5,977 nt of DNA from Candidatus Nitrosopumilus sp. (GCA_030637455.1 DAOWGL010000020.1:1-5977), one strand, 5' to 3'. Counted from the stretch's first letter, positions 1 to 5,353 are shown. A program made the numbers and translations. Notes: a model not told the origin generated them from the letters alone.

Positions 1-70
1 AATACTTTGTATGTTTGAATAAAATCTTTAGGTTATGCTGAACCTTGACAAAGTTGATCCATCAAACCTC

Positions 71-1432
71 TTATCCTATCTTACCTTTGAGAATGATTTT
101 TTCATTTGTATTTGATGGAGTGGATTTGTCAATGTATCTAATTTCATATTCATCTCCAATGTGGATTGTTTTCCCATCTACCTGACGTGGAATTTTAATC
201 TGAACTTCAAAAATATTTGAGTTTGGTCCAGTTTCCACTAAATATGCTGAATTTGCATCAAACTTTGGATCATCTAAAGTGACTCTAATCCCACCGTCTC
301 CTCTGTATTCTAATTCTCTGAGTGGAATCTTGTCTTCATTCTTTGAATCTCTATTTGCATCTGGTTCATAAATTCTAACTGTAAAATCATGACCTATTCG
401 AGAACCTCCTCCAATTGTTTGCACTTTTGCAAATGACTTGGTAAGTGGCACTGATTTTACAAGAACTCGTTCTTCTCCTGAATAGTCTGATTCATCCAAA
501 TATTTTATCAATACAATGTCGTCTTGACTTAATGGTTTTCCATTTACCGTTTCAGGTAACTCTAGTTTAATGTAAAATTGACCTGTATTCGGTCCAGTTT
601 CAATCATATTTTTAGGACCTACAATTGAAATTCCATTTACCGTAAATTCGAACAGTCCTTCAATAGGAATCACTTCAACTCCACTATGTGCAATATTCAA
701 ATCATGATCAGTTATGTAGAAATTCACAATTGACATTGATGATGCCGGAACTGTTGTAATCTCTTTCTCAGTAGCCTGAAAAGAATTCATGTTGTTCAAA
801 TCCCTAAATTGTATCTGGGGAAATAATATCCCTATATTTTTCATCTTTATCGCAGTTTCTGGCTTTACGCAAGCAGGAGATCCATTTGTTCTAATTACTA
901 ACTCTAATCCTGATTTACAAACTATATTTTCAGCTGATATCCCTCTGATGAATTGTTTTTTGGGTGATAATGAATTCAGATATTTTTTGTTTTTTTGCTG
1001 ATCATTTATTGTTAAATACATCACATCATTTCTTTGTTCTAAAATTGGAATCCACGCTGTATCTATTTGTACTATAATTTCATTTGTATTTTGATTTGAG
1101 ACTACATTCACTGCATTAGAAAATGATAAAAATTTCAAAACATAACTTTGCAAATAACGTATTTCTTTTGCTCTTTTAGATTGATCAATGTTATCTGATT
1201 CTCCTTTAACTTTGATTGTTACTGATACTCTTTCTCCAGTTAATTCCAAATTTTTGTATTTATCAACAAATGTGGCTGCAGTAAATGCTGCATCTAAATT
1301 TGATTTTGCTGAAGGCATTGTAGCATCTATCTCTGGAGTTTCAGAAATTACTCCAATTGATAAAATAAATAAAATTATTGTGAACAGAATTATTTTCAAA
1401 TGATGTCTATTAAACAAAGTTAATTCATACAT
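71..1432 (-). CDS. Exported thaumarchaeal-type protein with two tandem Ig-like/beta-sandwich repeats
   Basis: A 453-residue protein of unknown function that is probably secreted. Residues 12-29 form a hydrophobic stretch after a short N-terminus with Arg9, His10 and His11. This fits a signal peptide cleaved near Ser30-Glu31. There is no lipobox cysteine and no C-terminal membrane anchor. Residues 31-160 form a mixed region I do not recognise. Residues 165-200 hold the only two cysteines (C172 and C188) in a module reading IVCKSGLELV...GSPACVKPE. From memory, such modules recur in exported Nitrosopumilus proteins, and the pair could form a disulphide. Two similar domains follow, at about 232-330 and 348-452. 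Each has an acidic opening (DHDLN at 242, EPDANRD at 356), then ETGPN[TS]xxF (278 and 400) and a closing strand (IKYLDES at 309, IRYIDKS at 431). Such domains resemble those of thaumarchaeal S-layer and surface proteins. A role at the cell surface is inference. The gene is monocistronic by spacing. Confidence 0.85.
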   Translation of the reverse strand: MYELTLFNRHHLKIILFTIILFILSIGVISETPEIDATMPSAKSNLDAAFTAATFVDKYKNLELTGERVSVTIKVKGESDNIDQSKRAKEIRYLQSYVLKFLSFSNAVNVVSNQNTNEIIVQIDTAWIPILEQRNDVMYLTINDQQKNKKYLNSLSPKKQFIRGISAENIVCKSGLELVIRTNGSPACVKPETAIKMKNIGILFPQIQFRDLNNMNSFQATEKEITTVPASSMSIVNFYITDHDLNIAHSGVEVIPIEGLFEFTVNGISIVGPKNMIETGPNTGQFYIKLELPETVNGKPLSQDDIVLIKYLDESDYSGEERVLVKSVPLTKSFAKVQTIGGGSRIGHDFTVRIYEPDANRDSKNEDKIPLRELEYRGDGGIRVTLDDPKFDANSAYLVETGPNSNIFEVQIKIPRQVDGKTIHIGDEYEIRYIDKSTPSNTNEKIILKGKIG

Positions 1433-1460
1433 AAAAAGATCAAAATTTGTTTTTTCTCAC

Positions 1461-1469
1461 TTTAAAAAA
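1461..1469 (-). promoter_or_regulatory. Putative TATA box of the exported-protein gene
   Basis: On the minus strand this reads TTTTTTAAA, centred about 33 bases before the ATG at 1432. With an archaeal TATA-to-start-site distance of about 26 bases, the transcript would have a leader of only a few bases. No Shine-Dalgarno sequence precedes the ATG (the preceding bases are CTTTTT), which fits near-leaderless translation. Confidence 0.45.
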
Positions 1470-1472
1470 CCC

Positions 1473-1550
1473 TTATTGGGAATTAAACATTTGGTTATAC
1501 TTTAGATACGCATTTCTCCTTGCCTTGTGTTCTTCTTCAGAAATTATCAT
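1473..1550 (-). CDS. Possible 25-residue microprotein (doubtful)
   Basis: A short ORF running from ATG (1550) to TAA (1473). Its product begins MIISEEEHKARRNAYLKY and ends MFNSQ. The composition is hydrophilic and charged, like a real helix rather than translated noise, and there is no membrane segment. A TATA-like TTTTAAGTT lies 27 bases before the ATG, the right place for a leaderless transcript. The ORF ends just before the TATA box of the exported-protein gene. It could be a real microprotein, the remnant of a longer gene (the frame stays open upstream to a TGA at 1593-1595), or chance. I do not recognise it. Confidence 0.25.
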   Translation of the reverse strand: MIISEEEHKARRNAYLKYNQMFNSQ

Positions 1551-1572
1551 GAACCATCTATTGTGATTTTTT

Positions 1573-1581
1573 AACTTAAAA
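1573..1581 (-). promoter_or_regulatory. TATA-like box before the 25-residue ORF
   Basis: The minus strand reads TTTTAAGTT, with the AAG starting 27 bases before the ATG at 1550. The TTAAGT core also occurs at the same distance before the 103-residue gene and nadX. Its value depends on whether the tiny ORF is real; it might instead give a longer transcript into the exported-protein gene. Confidence 0.3.
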
Positions 1582-1627
1582 CAATTATGCGATCATAATG
1601 AATGATTTTCATATTGTAAAGAATACG

Positions 1628-1636
1628 CTTAAGTTA
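1628..1636 (+). promoter_or_regulatory. Putative TATA box of the 103-residue gene
   Basis: CTTAAGTTA, with the AAG starting 26 bases before the ATG at 1657. This places the transcription start at or next to the start codon (leaderless). No Shine-Dalgarno sequence is present; the bases just before the ATG are AGAAAATTC. Confidence 0.45.
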
Positions 1637-1643
1637 GTAATTT

Positions 1644-1651
1644 TTCTAGAA
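1644..1651. promoter_or_regulatory. TTCTAGAA palindrome, copy 1
   Basis: A perfect 8-base palindrome at -13 to -6 relative to the start of the 103-residue gene, between its TATA-like box and its ATG. It is one of three copies in the window, all in promoter regions between 1644 and 2229. A site here would lie over the transcription start, where a repressor could act. That function is inference. Confidence 0.3.
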
Positions 1652-1656
1652 AATTC

Positions 1657-1968
1657 ATGAGATTATTTGAATCAAGAATTGTTAGGGAATTTAATCATAG
1701 ACAAAAAAAGATCACAGAACAACTATCTATATCTGAAAAATTTAGGAATGAACGTAAAATTGCCGAATCTAGAGAGTTGGCAGATTATGTTTTGTTGTTG
1801 CAACAAGAATTGGGTCTATTTTTTGAGCATTATCGTGATCTTCTTGTTAGACATGGAATAACACCACTCTATCGTGTAGGTGTTCAATCCCTTACTAAAA
1901 ATGAAATAAGAACTATTGAGAGGTTTAGTTCAACTCATAGACATACTTTAGAAAACAATAATCGTTAG
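1657..1968 (+). CDS. Small charged helical protein of unknown function
   Basis: A 103-residue soluble protein I do not recognise. It starts MRLFESRIVREFNHRQ. Residues 1-65 are rich in Arg, Lys, Glu and Leu with helix-like spacing (KKITEQLSISEKF, RELADYVLLLQQELGLFFEHY), suggesting one or two long amphipathic helices or a coiled coil. A short turn follows (HGITPLYRVG, about 65-74), then a further helix (KNEIRTIERF, about 81-90) and a polar tail ending NNNR. There are no cysteines, no signal peptide and no membrane segment, and I see no DNA-binding motif I could name. The ATG is the only sensible start: an in-frame stop lies at 1630-1632 and a TATA-like box sits 26 bases before the ATG. The gene converges on the 35-residue membrane peptide with 18 bases between stop codons, so it is a single-gene unit. 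The coding call rests on length, promoter placement and protein-like composition. Confidence 0.75.
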   Translation: MRLFESRIVREFNHRQKKITEQLSISEKFRNERKIAESRELADYVLLLQQELGLFFEHYRDLLVRHGITPLYRVGVQSLTKNEIRTIERFSSTHRHTLENNNR

Positions 1969-1986
1969 ATTCTAAACTACAACATA

Positions 1987-2094
1987 CTAGAAGACCCAAC
2001 TAATAATTACAACAGCACCAATTACAAACATGACTACGATTCCACCAACTAATCCTATTTTTGCTACGTTAGGTAATCTTTCTAAATCCATCAT
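1987..2094 (-). CDS. 35-residue single-pass membrane peptide
   Basis: A short ORF from ATG (2094) to TAG (1987). The product starts MMDLERLPNVAKIG, a short charged N-terminus. About 20 uninterrupted hydrophobic residues follow (LVGGIVVMFVIGAVVII, from about residue 15), then it ends SWVF. Such a pattern is unlikely by chance and indicates a membrane-embedded peptide; the Lys and Arg before the helix favour the N-terminus inside. Two ATGs stand in tandem, so translation could begin one codon later (2091), preceded by a weak AGGA four bases upstream. A TATA-like CTTATT lies about 24 bases before the first ATG. It is too short to assign a family. It could be a small subunit or regulator of a membrane complex, but nothing here names the partner. 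The gene is convergent with the 103-residue gene and divergent from nadX. Confidence 0.6.
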   Translation of the reverse strand: MMDLERLPNVAKIGLVGGIVVMFVIGAVVIISWVF

Positions 2095-2114
2095 GTCCTA
2101 AATTAATTATTTTC

Positions 2115-2121
2115 CAATAAG
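2115..2121 (-). promoter_or_regulatory. Weak TATA-like box before the 35-residue gene
   Basis: The minus strand reads CTTATTG, centred about 24 bases before the ATG at 2094. The match is weaker than for the other genes. A TTCTAGAA palindrome lies immediately upstream, at -38 to -31. Confidence 0.25.
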
Positions 2122-2124
2122 TCT

Positions 2125-2132
2125 TTCTAGAA
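2125..2132. promoter_or_regulatory. TTCTAGAA palindrome, copy 2
   Basis: The second copy, within a ten-base TTTCTAGAAT that is repeated exactly at 2221-2230. It sits just upstream of the TATA-like box of the 35-residue gene, in the intergenic region shared with nadX, about 105 bases before the nadX start. Confidence 0.3.
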
Positions 2133-2205
2133 TCACGTCAATATGCTTGGGTAGATTGGGATGGATTATGCGTAATTGTGGAAAATAATACCTAGTTATT
2201 TTAGA

Positions 2206-2216
2206 TTAATTAAGTA
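2206..2216 (+). promoter_or_regulatory. Putative TATA box of nadX
   Basis: TTAATTAAGTA, with the TAAG core starting 26 bases before the nadX TTG start codon at 2237. This predicts a leaderless or nearly leaderless nadX transcript. There is no Shine-Dalgarno sequence between it and the start. Confidence 0.5.
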
Positions 2217-2221
2217 ATATT

Positions 2222-2229
2222 TTCTAGAA
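2222..2229. promoter_or_regulatory. TTCTAGAA palindrome, copy 3
   Basis: The third copy, at -15 to -8 relative to the nadX start codon. It lies between the TATA-like box and the start, almost the same position as copy 1 has at the 103-residue gene (-13 to -6). The surrounding ten bases match copy 2 exactly. Confidence 0.35.
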
Positions 2230-2236
2230 TACTTGA

Positions 2237-3055
2237 TTGAAAAGAATAGGTTTGTTGGGATGTGGTGCTATGGGGACTCAGATTGCGCTTGCAATTGATT
2301 CTGGAAAAATTCCTGCTATCCTCACACATGTCTTTGATGAGTCAAAAGAGAAATCTGCATTATTAGTTGAAAAATTAAAAAATAAACCCGAAATTGTAGA
2401 AAATACTCATTTACTATCTTTAAATCCTATTGACATTGTTGTTGAAGCTGCATCTCAAGATGCTGTACGGGATGCAGGACTGAGTATTTTACAAAATAAA
2501 AAAGATCTTTTGATTATGAGTGTTGGAGCATTATTGGATGAATCCATTTATGATATTTTATCTGACGCATGCAAAGATTTCAAAAAAACAATTTACCTTC
2601 CATCTGGTGCAATTGCAGGATTAGATGGAATAAAATCAGTCAAGGATGAACTGGAATCTTTGTCTATTACAACAACAAAACACCCCCGTTCATTAAAAGG
2701 TGCAAAGTTTTTTGAAAACTCTGATATCAATTTAGATGAAATTAATTTATCAACTGTAATCTTTGAAGGAACTGCAAAAGAAGCAGTGTCATTATTTCCT
2801 GCAAACATCAATGTTGCAGCCCTGTTATCCTTATCTGGAATTGGGAGTGAAAAAACTAAAGTAAAAATTATTGCAGACCCAAACACTGACAAAAACACTC
2901 ATCATATTGAAGCTGAAGGAAAGTTTGGAAAGATGACGTTTACAATTGAAAATTACCCTGATGAAAATAATCCAAAAACTAGTAGATTGGCAATTTTATC
3001 TGCAATTGAAACTTTGAGAAAGTATTGTTCAGATGACATTCAGATTGGTACGTAA
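2237..3055 (+). CDS. nadX: L-aspartate dehydrogenase (NAD biosynthesis)
   Basis: A 272-residue cytosolic enzyme that oxidises L-aspartate to iminoaspartate with NAD(P)+, the first step of de novo NAD synthesis; it replaces the flavoprotein NadB. The N-terminus is a Rossmann fold with GCGAMG at 8-13 and an acidic residue after strand 2 (D34). LPSGAIAGLDGI at 121-132 and FPANINVAA at 187-195 are hallmark stretches of the family. DPNTDKNTHHIEAEGKFG (214-231) contains the NxHxI motif; H222 aligns by motif with the catalytic His of characterised archaeal and Thermotoga enzymes. NPKTSRLAILSAIETLR (245-261) closes the protein. Length is normal and no key residue is missing. The start must be TTG at 2237: a TGA lies directly before it in frame, and the next ATG (Met12) would cut off the glycine motif. 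A TATA-like box 26 bases upstream suggests a leaderless TTG start. nadA follows 93 bases downstream with its own promoter-like box. Confidence 0.95.
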   Translation: MKRIGLLGCGAMGTQIALAIDSGKIPAILTHVFDESKEKSALLVEKLKNKPEIVENTHLLSLNPIDIVVEAASQDAVRDAGLSILQNKKDLLIMSVGALLDESIYDILSDACKDFKKTIYLPSGAIAGLDGIKSVKDELESLSITTTKHPRSLKGAKFFENSDINLDEINLSTVIFEGTAKEAVSLFPANINVAALLSLSGIGSEKTKVKIIADPNTDKNTHHIEAEGKFGKMTFTIENYPDENNPKTSRLAILSAIETLRKYCSDDIQIGT

Positions 3056-3057
3056 TA

Positions 3058-3088
3058 TGGCAATAATTGCCACGTTTACAAGTTTTTT
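3058..3088 (+). terminator. 15-base palindrome plus T-run behind nadX (terminator or operator)
   Basis: TGGCAATAATTGCCA at 3058-3072 is a perfect palindrome around one central base, starting two bases after the nadX stop codon. As RNA it can form a six-pair stem with a three-base loop. A run of six T at 3083-3088 follows, so the pair could end the nadX transcript. Alternatively, the palindrome is a protein-binding site about 45 bases upstream of the nadA TATA box. The sequence alone does not decide between them. Confidence 0.35.
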
Positions 3089-3114
3089 AGAGAATTCTGG
3101 ACTATTCCCCATTC

Positions 3115-3121
3115 TTTAAAT
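3115..3121 (+). promoter_or_regulatory. Putative TATA box of nadA
   Basis: TTTAAAT, centred 31 bases before the nadA ATG, within the 93-base gap behind nadX. It predicts a leader of about five bases. It suggests nadA can be transcribed on its own rather than only as read-through from nadX. Confidence 0.45.
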
Positions 3122-3148
3122 CCCATCCAATTCAATTTTCTTTGGTTT

Positions 3149-4105
3149 ATGCTCGTACAACAATCCTCAGCACTCAAAGAAGAAATTCTGAGATTAAAGA
3201 AAGAAAAAGATGTGGTGATTTTAGCACACAATTATCAGATTCCTGATGTACAAGATGTGGCTGATTTTACTGGTGACTCTTTAGGTTTATCTCGACAGGC
3301 TGCAACTGTTCCACAAAAAACAATTCTATTTTGTGGTGTAAACTTTATGGCCGAAACTGCTGCAATCATTAGTCCTCAAAAAAAGGTCATACTACCTGAT
3401 TTAGAAGCTGGATGTTCATTATCTGATTCAATTACTGTAGATGAATTAAGAAATTGGAAGAAACAACATCCTAATGCAATTGCAGTTGGATATGTTAACA
3501 CTACTGCTGAAATTAAAGCAGAACTTGATTATTGTTGCACATCCTCTAATGCCGTAAATATTGTTAAAGCAATTCCTGCAAACAAAGAGATTTTATTTTT
3601 ACCTGATATGTTCTTAGGCTCTTATGTCGCAAAAATGACTGGAAGAAAAAACATGCACATATGGGCAGGTGAATGTCATGTTCATGCAGGAATCACTGCT
3701 GAAGATGTAACTGAAAAATTAAACTCTATGAAAGATGCTGAATTTGTAATTCATCCTGAATGTAGTTGTACCACGCCAATGATGTATGATGTTGCAGATG
3801 GAAGTTATGATGATAAAAAAGTCTCGATTCTTTCTACAGAAGGAATGTTAAATCATGTAAAAGAATCAAAGGCAAAGAACTTTGTTGTTTCAACTGAAAC
3901 TGGAATTTTATATCGAATGAAAAAAGATAATCCTGATAAAACATTCATTCCTGCATCTGAAAAAGCAGAATGCCAATATATGAAAATGATTACCCTTGAA
4001 AAAGTATATGATGCATTGATAAATGAAAAAAATGTTGTCACAGTTCCTAAAGAAATTGCAGATAAGGCCCGTTTGGCAATAAATAGAATGCTTGCAATTA
4101 GCTAA
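3149..4105 (+). CDS. nadA: Quinolinate synthase (4Fe-4S)
   Basis: A 318-residue cytosolic enzyme condensing iminoaspartate with dihydroxyacetone phosphate to quinolinate. It has three homologous subdomains around an oxygen-sensitive 4Fe-4S cluster. Expected cluster ligands are C89 (DLEAGCSLSD), C176 (WAGECHVHAG) and C275 (AECQYMKM). The 87-residue spacing between the first two equals that recalled for the Pyrococcus and Thermotoga enzymes. The third is about a dozen residues further along than in those, closer to the E. coli spacing. Substrate-site motifs present are ILAHNYQ (24-30), DFTGDSL (39-45), YVNTTAE (115-121), CCTSSNA (129-135), LPDMFLGSYVAKMTG (151-165), HPECSC (202-207) and STETGI (248-253). 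C205 and C207 are extra cysteines not needed for the cluster. Length is typical and the enzyme looks intact. The ATG at 3149 fits the family N-terminus and lies about 31 bases after a TATA-like TTTAAAT. The TPR gene follows after 11 bases, so they probably share a transcript. Confidence 0.97.
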   Translation: MLVQQSSALKEEILRLKKEKDVVILAHNYQIPDVQDVADFTGDSLGLSRQAATVPQKTILFCGVNFMAETAAIISPQKKVILPDLEAGCSLSDSITVDELRNWKKQHPNAIAVGYVNTTAEIKAELDYCCTSSNAVNIVKAIPANKEILFLPDMFLGSYVAKMTGRKNMHIWAGECHVHAGITAEDVTEKLNSMKDAEFVIHPECSCTTPMMYDVADGSYDDKKVSILSTEGMLNHVKESKAKNFVVSTETGILYRMKKDNPDKTFIPASEKAECQYMKMITLEKVYDALINEKNVVTVPKEIADKARLAINRMLAIS

Positions 4106-4116
4106 ACCCCTTTACT

Positions 4117-4506
4117 ATGACTGGATTATTTTCACGAGAGCCAAAAGATCCTCAAAAGAAAAAAAATACTCAAAAATTAAAAGAAATTAAAAAACTTGTT
4201 AAGGAAAAAAAATATACTGAGGCCTTAAAGTCCGGCAGAGATTATTTACACAAAATGCCCGATAATCACGATGTTTTGTTTACTGTGGGTGGGATTTACT
4301 ATTTACAAAATAAATACAAAACTGCAATTTCTTATTTTGAAAAAGCTCTTGAAATTGGAACCTATGATGTTGATGTTTTATTGTTAAAGGCATATTCTCA
4401 TCAAAAATTAGGCGAAAATAAGCGAGCTATACAATGCTGTGAAAAAATTCAAGAAATCGACCCTAAAAATAAGTCAGTGTCTAATTTGTTAGAAGAATTA
4501 AATTAA
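4117..4506 (+). CDS. Small TPR-repeat protein linked to nadA
   Basis: A 129-residue soluble protein made mostly of tetratricopeptide repeats, helix pairs that bind other proteins. After a short N-terminus (MTGLFSREPKDP) and a Lys-rich linker, residues 18-50 form a first, looser repeat (EKKYTEALKSGRDYL). Residues 52-81 form a canonical one (GGIYYLQNKYKTAISYFEKA), and 84-117 a third (KAYSHQKLGENKRAIQCCEK, then DPKN). A capping helix ends at EELN. There is no signal peptide, membrane segment or enzymatic domain. The ATG is the only likely start because an in-frame TAG precedes it at 4099-4101. I see neither a TATA box nor a Shine-Dalgarno sequence in the 11 bases behind nadA, so expression probably depends on the nadA transcript. 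A scaffold or assembly partner of NAD enzymes is conceivable from position, but TPR folds are too general to assign a function. Its stop codon overlaps that of nadC on the other strand. Confidence 0.85.
   Translation: MTGLFSREPKDPQKKKNTQKLKEIKKLVKEKKYTEALKSGRDYLHKMPDNHDVLFTVGGIYYLQNKYKTAISYFEKALEIGTYDVDVLLLKAYSHQKLGENKRAIQCCEKIQEIDPKNKSVSNLLEELN
4503..4506. other. Overlapping stop codons of convergent genes
   Basis: The palindromic TTAA supplies both stop codons: TAA at 4504-4506 for the TPR gene and TAA at 4505-4503 for nadC. There is no intergenic space, so each transcript must end inside the opposing gene. Short T-runs suited to archaeal termination occur on both strands: plus T5 at 4597-4601, and minus T5 and T6 at 4465-4469 and 4442-4447. 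Using them would give 3' ends complementary to each other. Confidence 0.9.
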
Positions 4507-5318
4507 ATCTCTAAACTCATGTCAATTCCTTTGACCGAATTTGTGATACTTCCTACTGAAATAATGTCTACTTCAGTTTGACCATACTTTGAAATATTTT
4601 TAGATGTTATGCCGCCTGATGCTTCAAGTAATACTTTATTTCTTAATTTTTGATTTTTCAAAGTTTGAATGGTTTTCTTAATTTGGGCTGGGGTAAAATT
4701 ATCTAGCATGATGATGGTTGCTCCTTCTTTTGCCGCTAATATTGCATCAGATGTATTTTCAACCTCAACTTCAAATTTTTTGTATTTTTTCTTTGTTTTT
4801 TTAATCAAAGACAATAATGAATCCCCGATTGCAATATGATTATCTTTAATCATGATCATTTCATCAAGTGTAAGCCTGTGTTTTTTACCGCCTCCTATTT
4901 CCACTGCTTCTTTATCAAAATATCTTAGGCCTGGGGCTGTTTTCCTTGTTGCATACAATTTTGTTTTCTTTGGGATTTTTTTTACCAAATTATTTGTTTG
5001 AGTTGCAATTCCACTCATTCTTGTTAGAAGGTTTAATGCTGTTCTCTCACACGTTAGTATGTTTCCTGCATTACCTGAAATGATCATTATAGTTTGATTT
5101 GGTTTTATTTTGGAGCCATCTTTTTTCAAAATTTTAGAATTACATCCTTTTAATTTGAAAATTTTTTTTGCATATGATACTCCTGCAACCATGGCATTTT
5201 CTCTGGAGATAATTTTTACTGTTATTTTTTTCTTAGGTAGTAGATTACTAGTAATGTCTCCTTTACCAATATCTTCAGCTAGAAATTGTAATAATTGCTT
5301 TTTTGAATTAAATGTCAA
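4503..5318 (-). CDS. nadC: Nicotinate-nucleotide pyrophosphorylase (quinolinate phosphoribosyltransferase)
   Basis: A 271-residue cytosolic enzyme that converts quinolinate and PRPP to nicotinate mononucleotide, CO2 and pyrophosphate, the step after NadA. The type II PRTase fold is clear: EDIGKGDITS at 15-24 in the N-terminal sandwich, ERTALNLLTRMSGIAT at 91-106, RKTAPGLR at 125-132, and GGGKKHR...MIMIKDNHI (142-162). VEVENTS (184-190), MLDNF (204-208), EASGGI (232-237) and ISVGSIT (253-259) complete the barrel. Expected substrate-binding basic residues R92, R125, K126, H147, R148 and K158 are present. Length is slightly short but normal. The start is TTG at 5318. An in-frame TAA lies at 5336-5334, the only other near candidate is ATA at 5321, and the first ATG (Met43) would lose the conserved N-terminal motif. 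The gene follows spt4 by 35 bases with its own TATA-like box and runs convergent to nadX-nadA. Confidence 0.96.
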   Translation of the reverse strand: MTFNSKKQLLQFLAEDIGKGDITSNLLPKKKITVKIISRENAMVAGVSYAKKIFKLKGCNSKILKKDGSKIKPNQTIMIISGNAGNILTCERTALNLLTRMSGIATQTNNLVKKIPKKTKLYATRKTAPGLRYFDKEAVEIGGGKKHRLTLDEMIMIKDNHIAIGDSLLSLIKKTKKKYKKFEVEVENTSDAILAAKEGATIIMLDNFTPAQIKKTIQTLKNQKLRNKVLLEASGGITSKNISKYGQTEVDIISVGSITNSVKGIDMSLEI

Positions 5319-5341
5319 TATACTGGTGAAATGTTAATCTG

Positions 5342-5350
5342 ATTTTAAAG
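5342..5350 (-). promoter_or_regulatory. Putative TATA box of nadC
   Basis: The minus strand reads CTTTAAAAT, centred about 28 bases before the TTG start at 5318, in the 35-base gap behind spt4. It predicts a leaderless nadC transcript separate from, or additional to, read-through from rpo7-spt4. Confidence 0.5.
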
Positions 5351-5353
5351 ATT

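Noticed and set aside
30..45. Inverted repeat AGGTT...AACCT downstream of the exported-protein gene, a possible terminator.
   Set aside because: The stem is only five pairs and no strong T-run follows on the minus strand. It is common by chance at this composition.
1598..1660. 20-residue plus-strand ORF (starting MNDFHIVKN) whose stop overlaps the ATG of the 103-residue gene as ATGA.
   Set aside because: The TATA-like box and the predicted transcription start of the 103-residue gene lie inside or after it, so it would not be on that transcript. It has no promoter of its own that I can see.
1667..1861. 64-codon ORF in another frame inside the 103-residue gene.
   Set aside because: Same-strand overlap with a better-supported ORF; its composition (CCCNKNW...) is not convincing and no promoter fits its start.
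2018..2098. Short plus-strand ORF (starting MTTIPPTNPIF) between the 103-residue gene and nadX.
   Set aside because: It is the antisense of the 35-residue membrane peptide, whose hydrophobic helix is the more protein-like reading.
3091..3098. Palindrome AGAATTCT upstream of nadA, whose half-sites are those of TTCTAGAA in reversed order.
   Set aside because: Single copy, different arrangement, and far from the nadA start. There is not enough to link it to the TTCTAGAA set.
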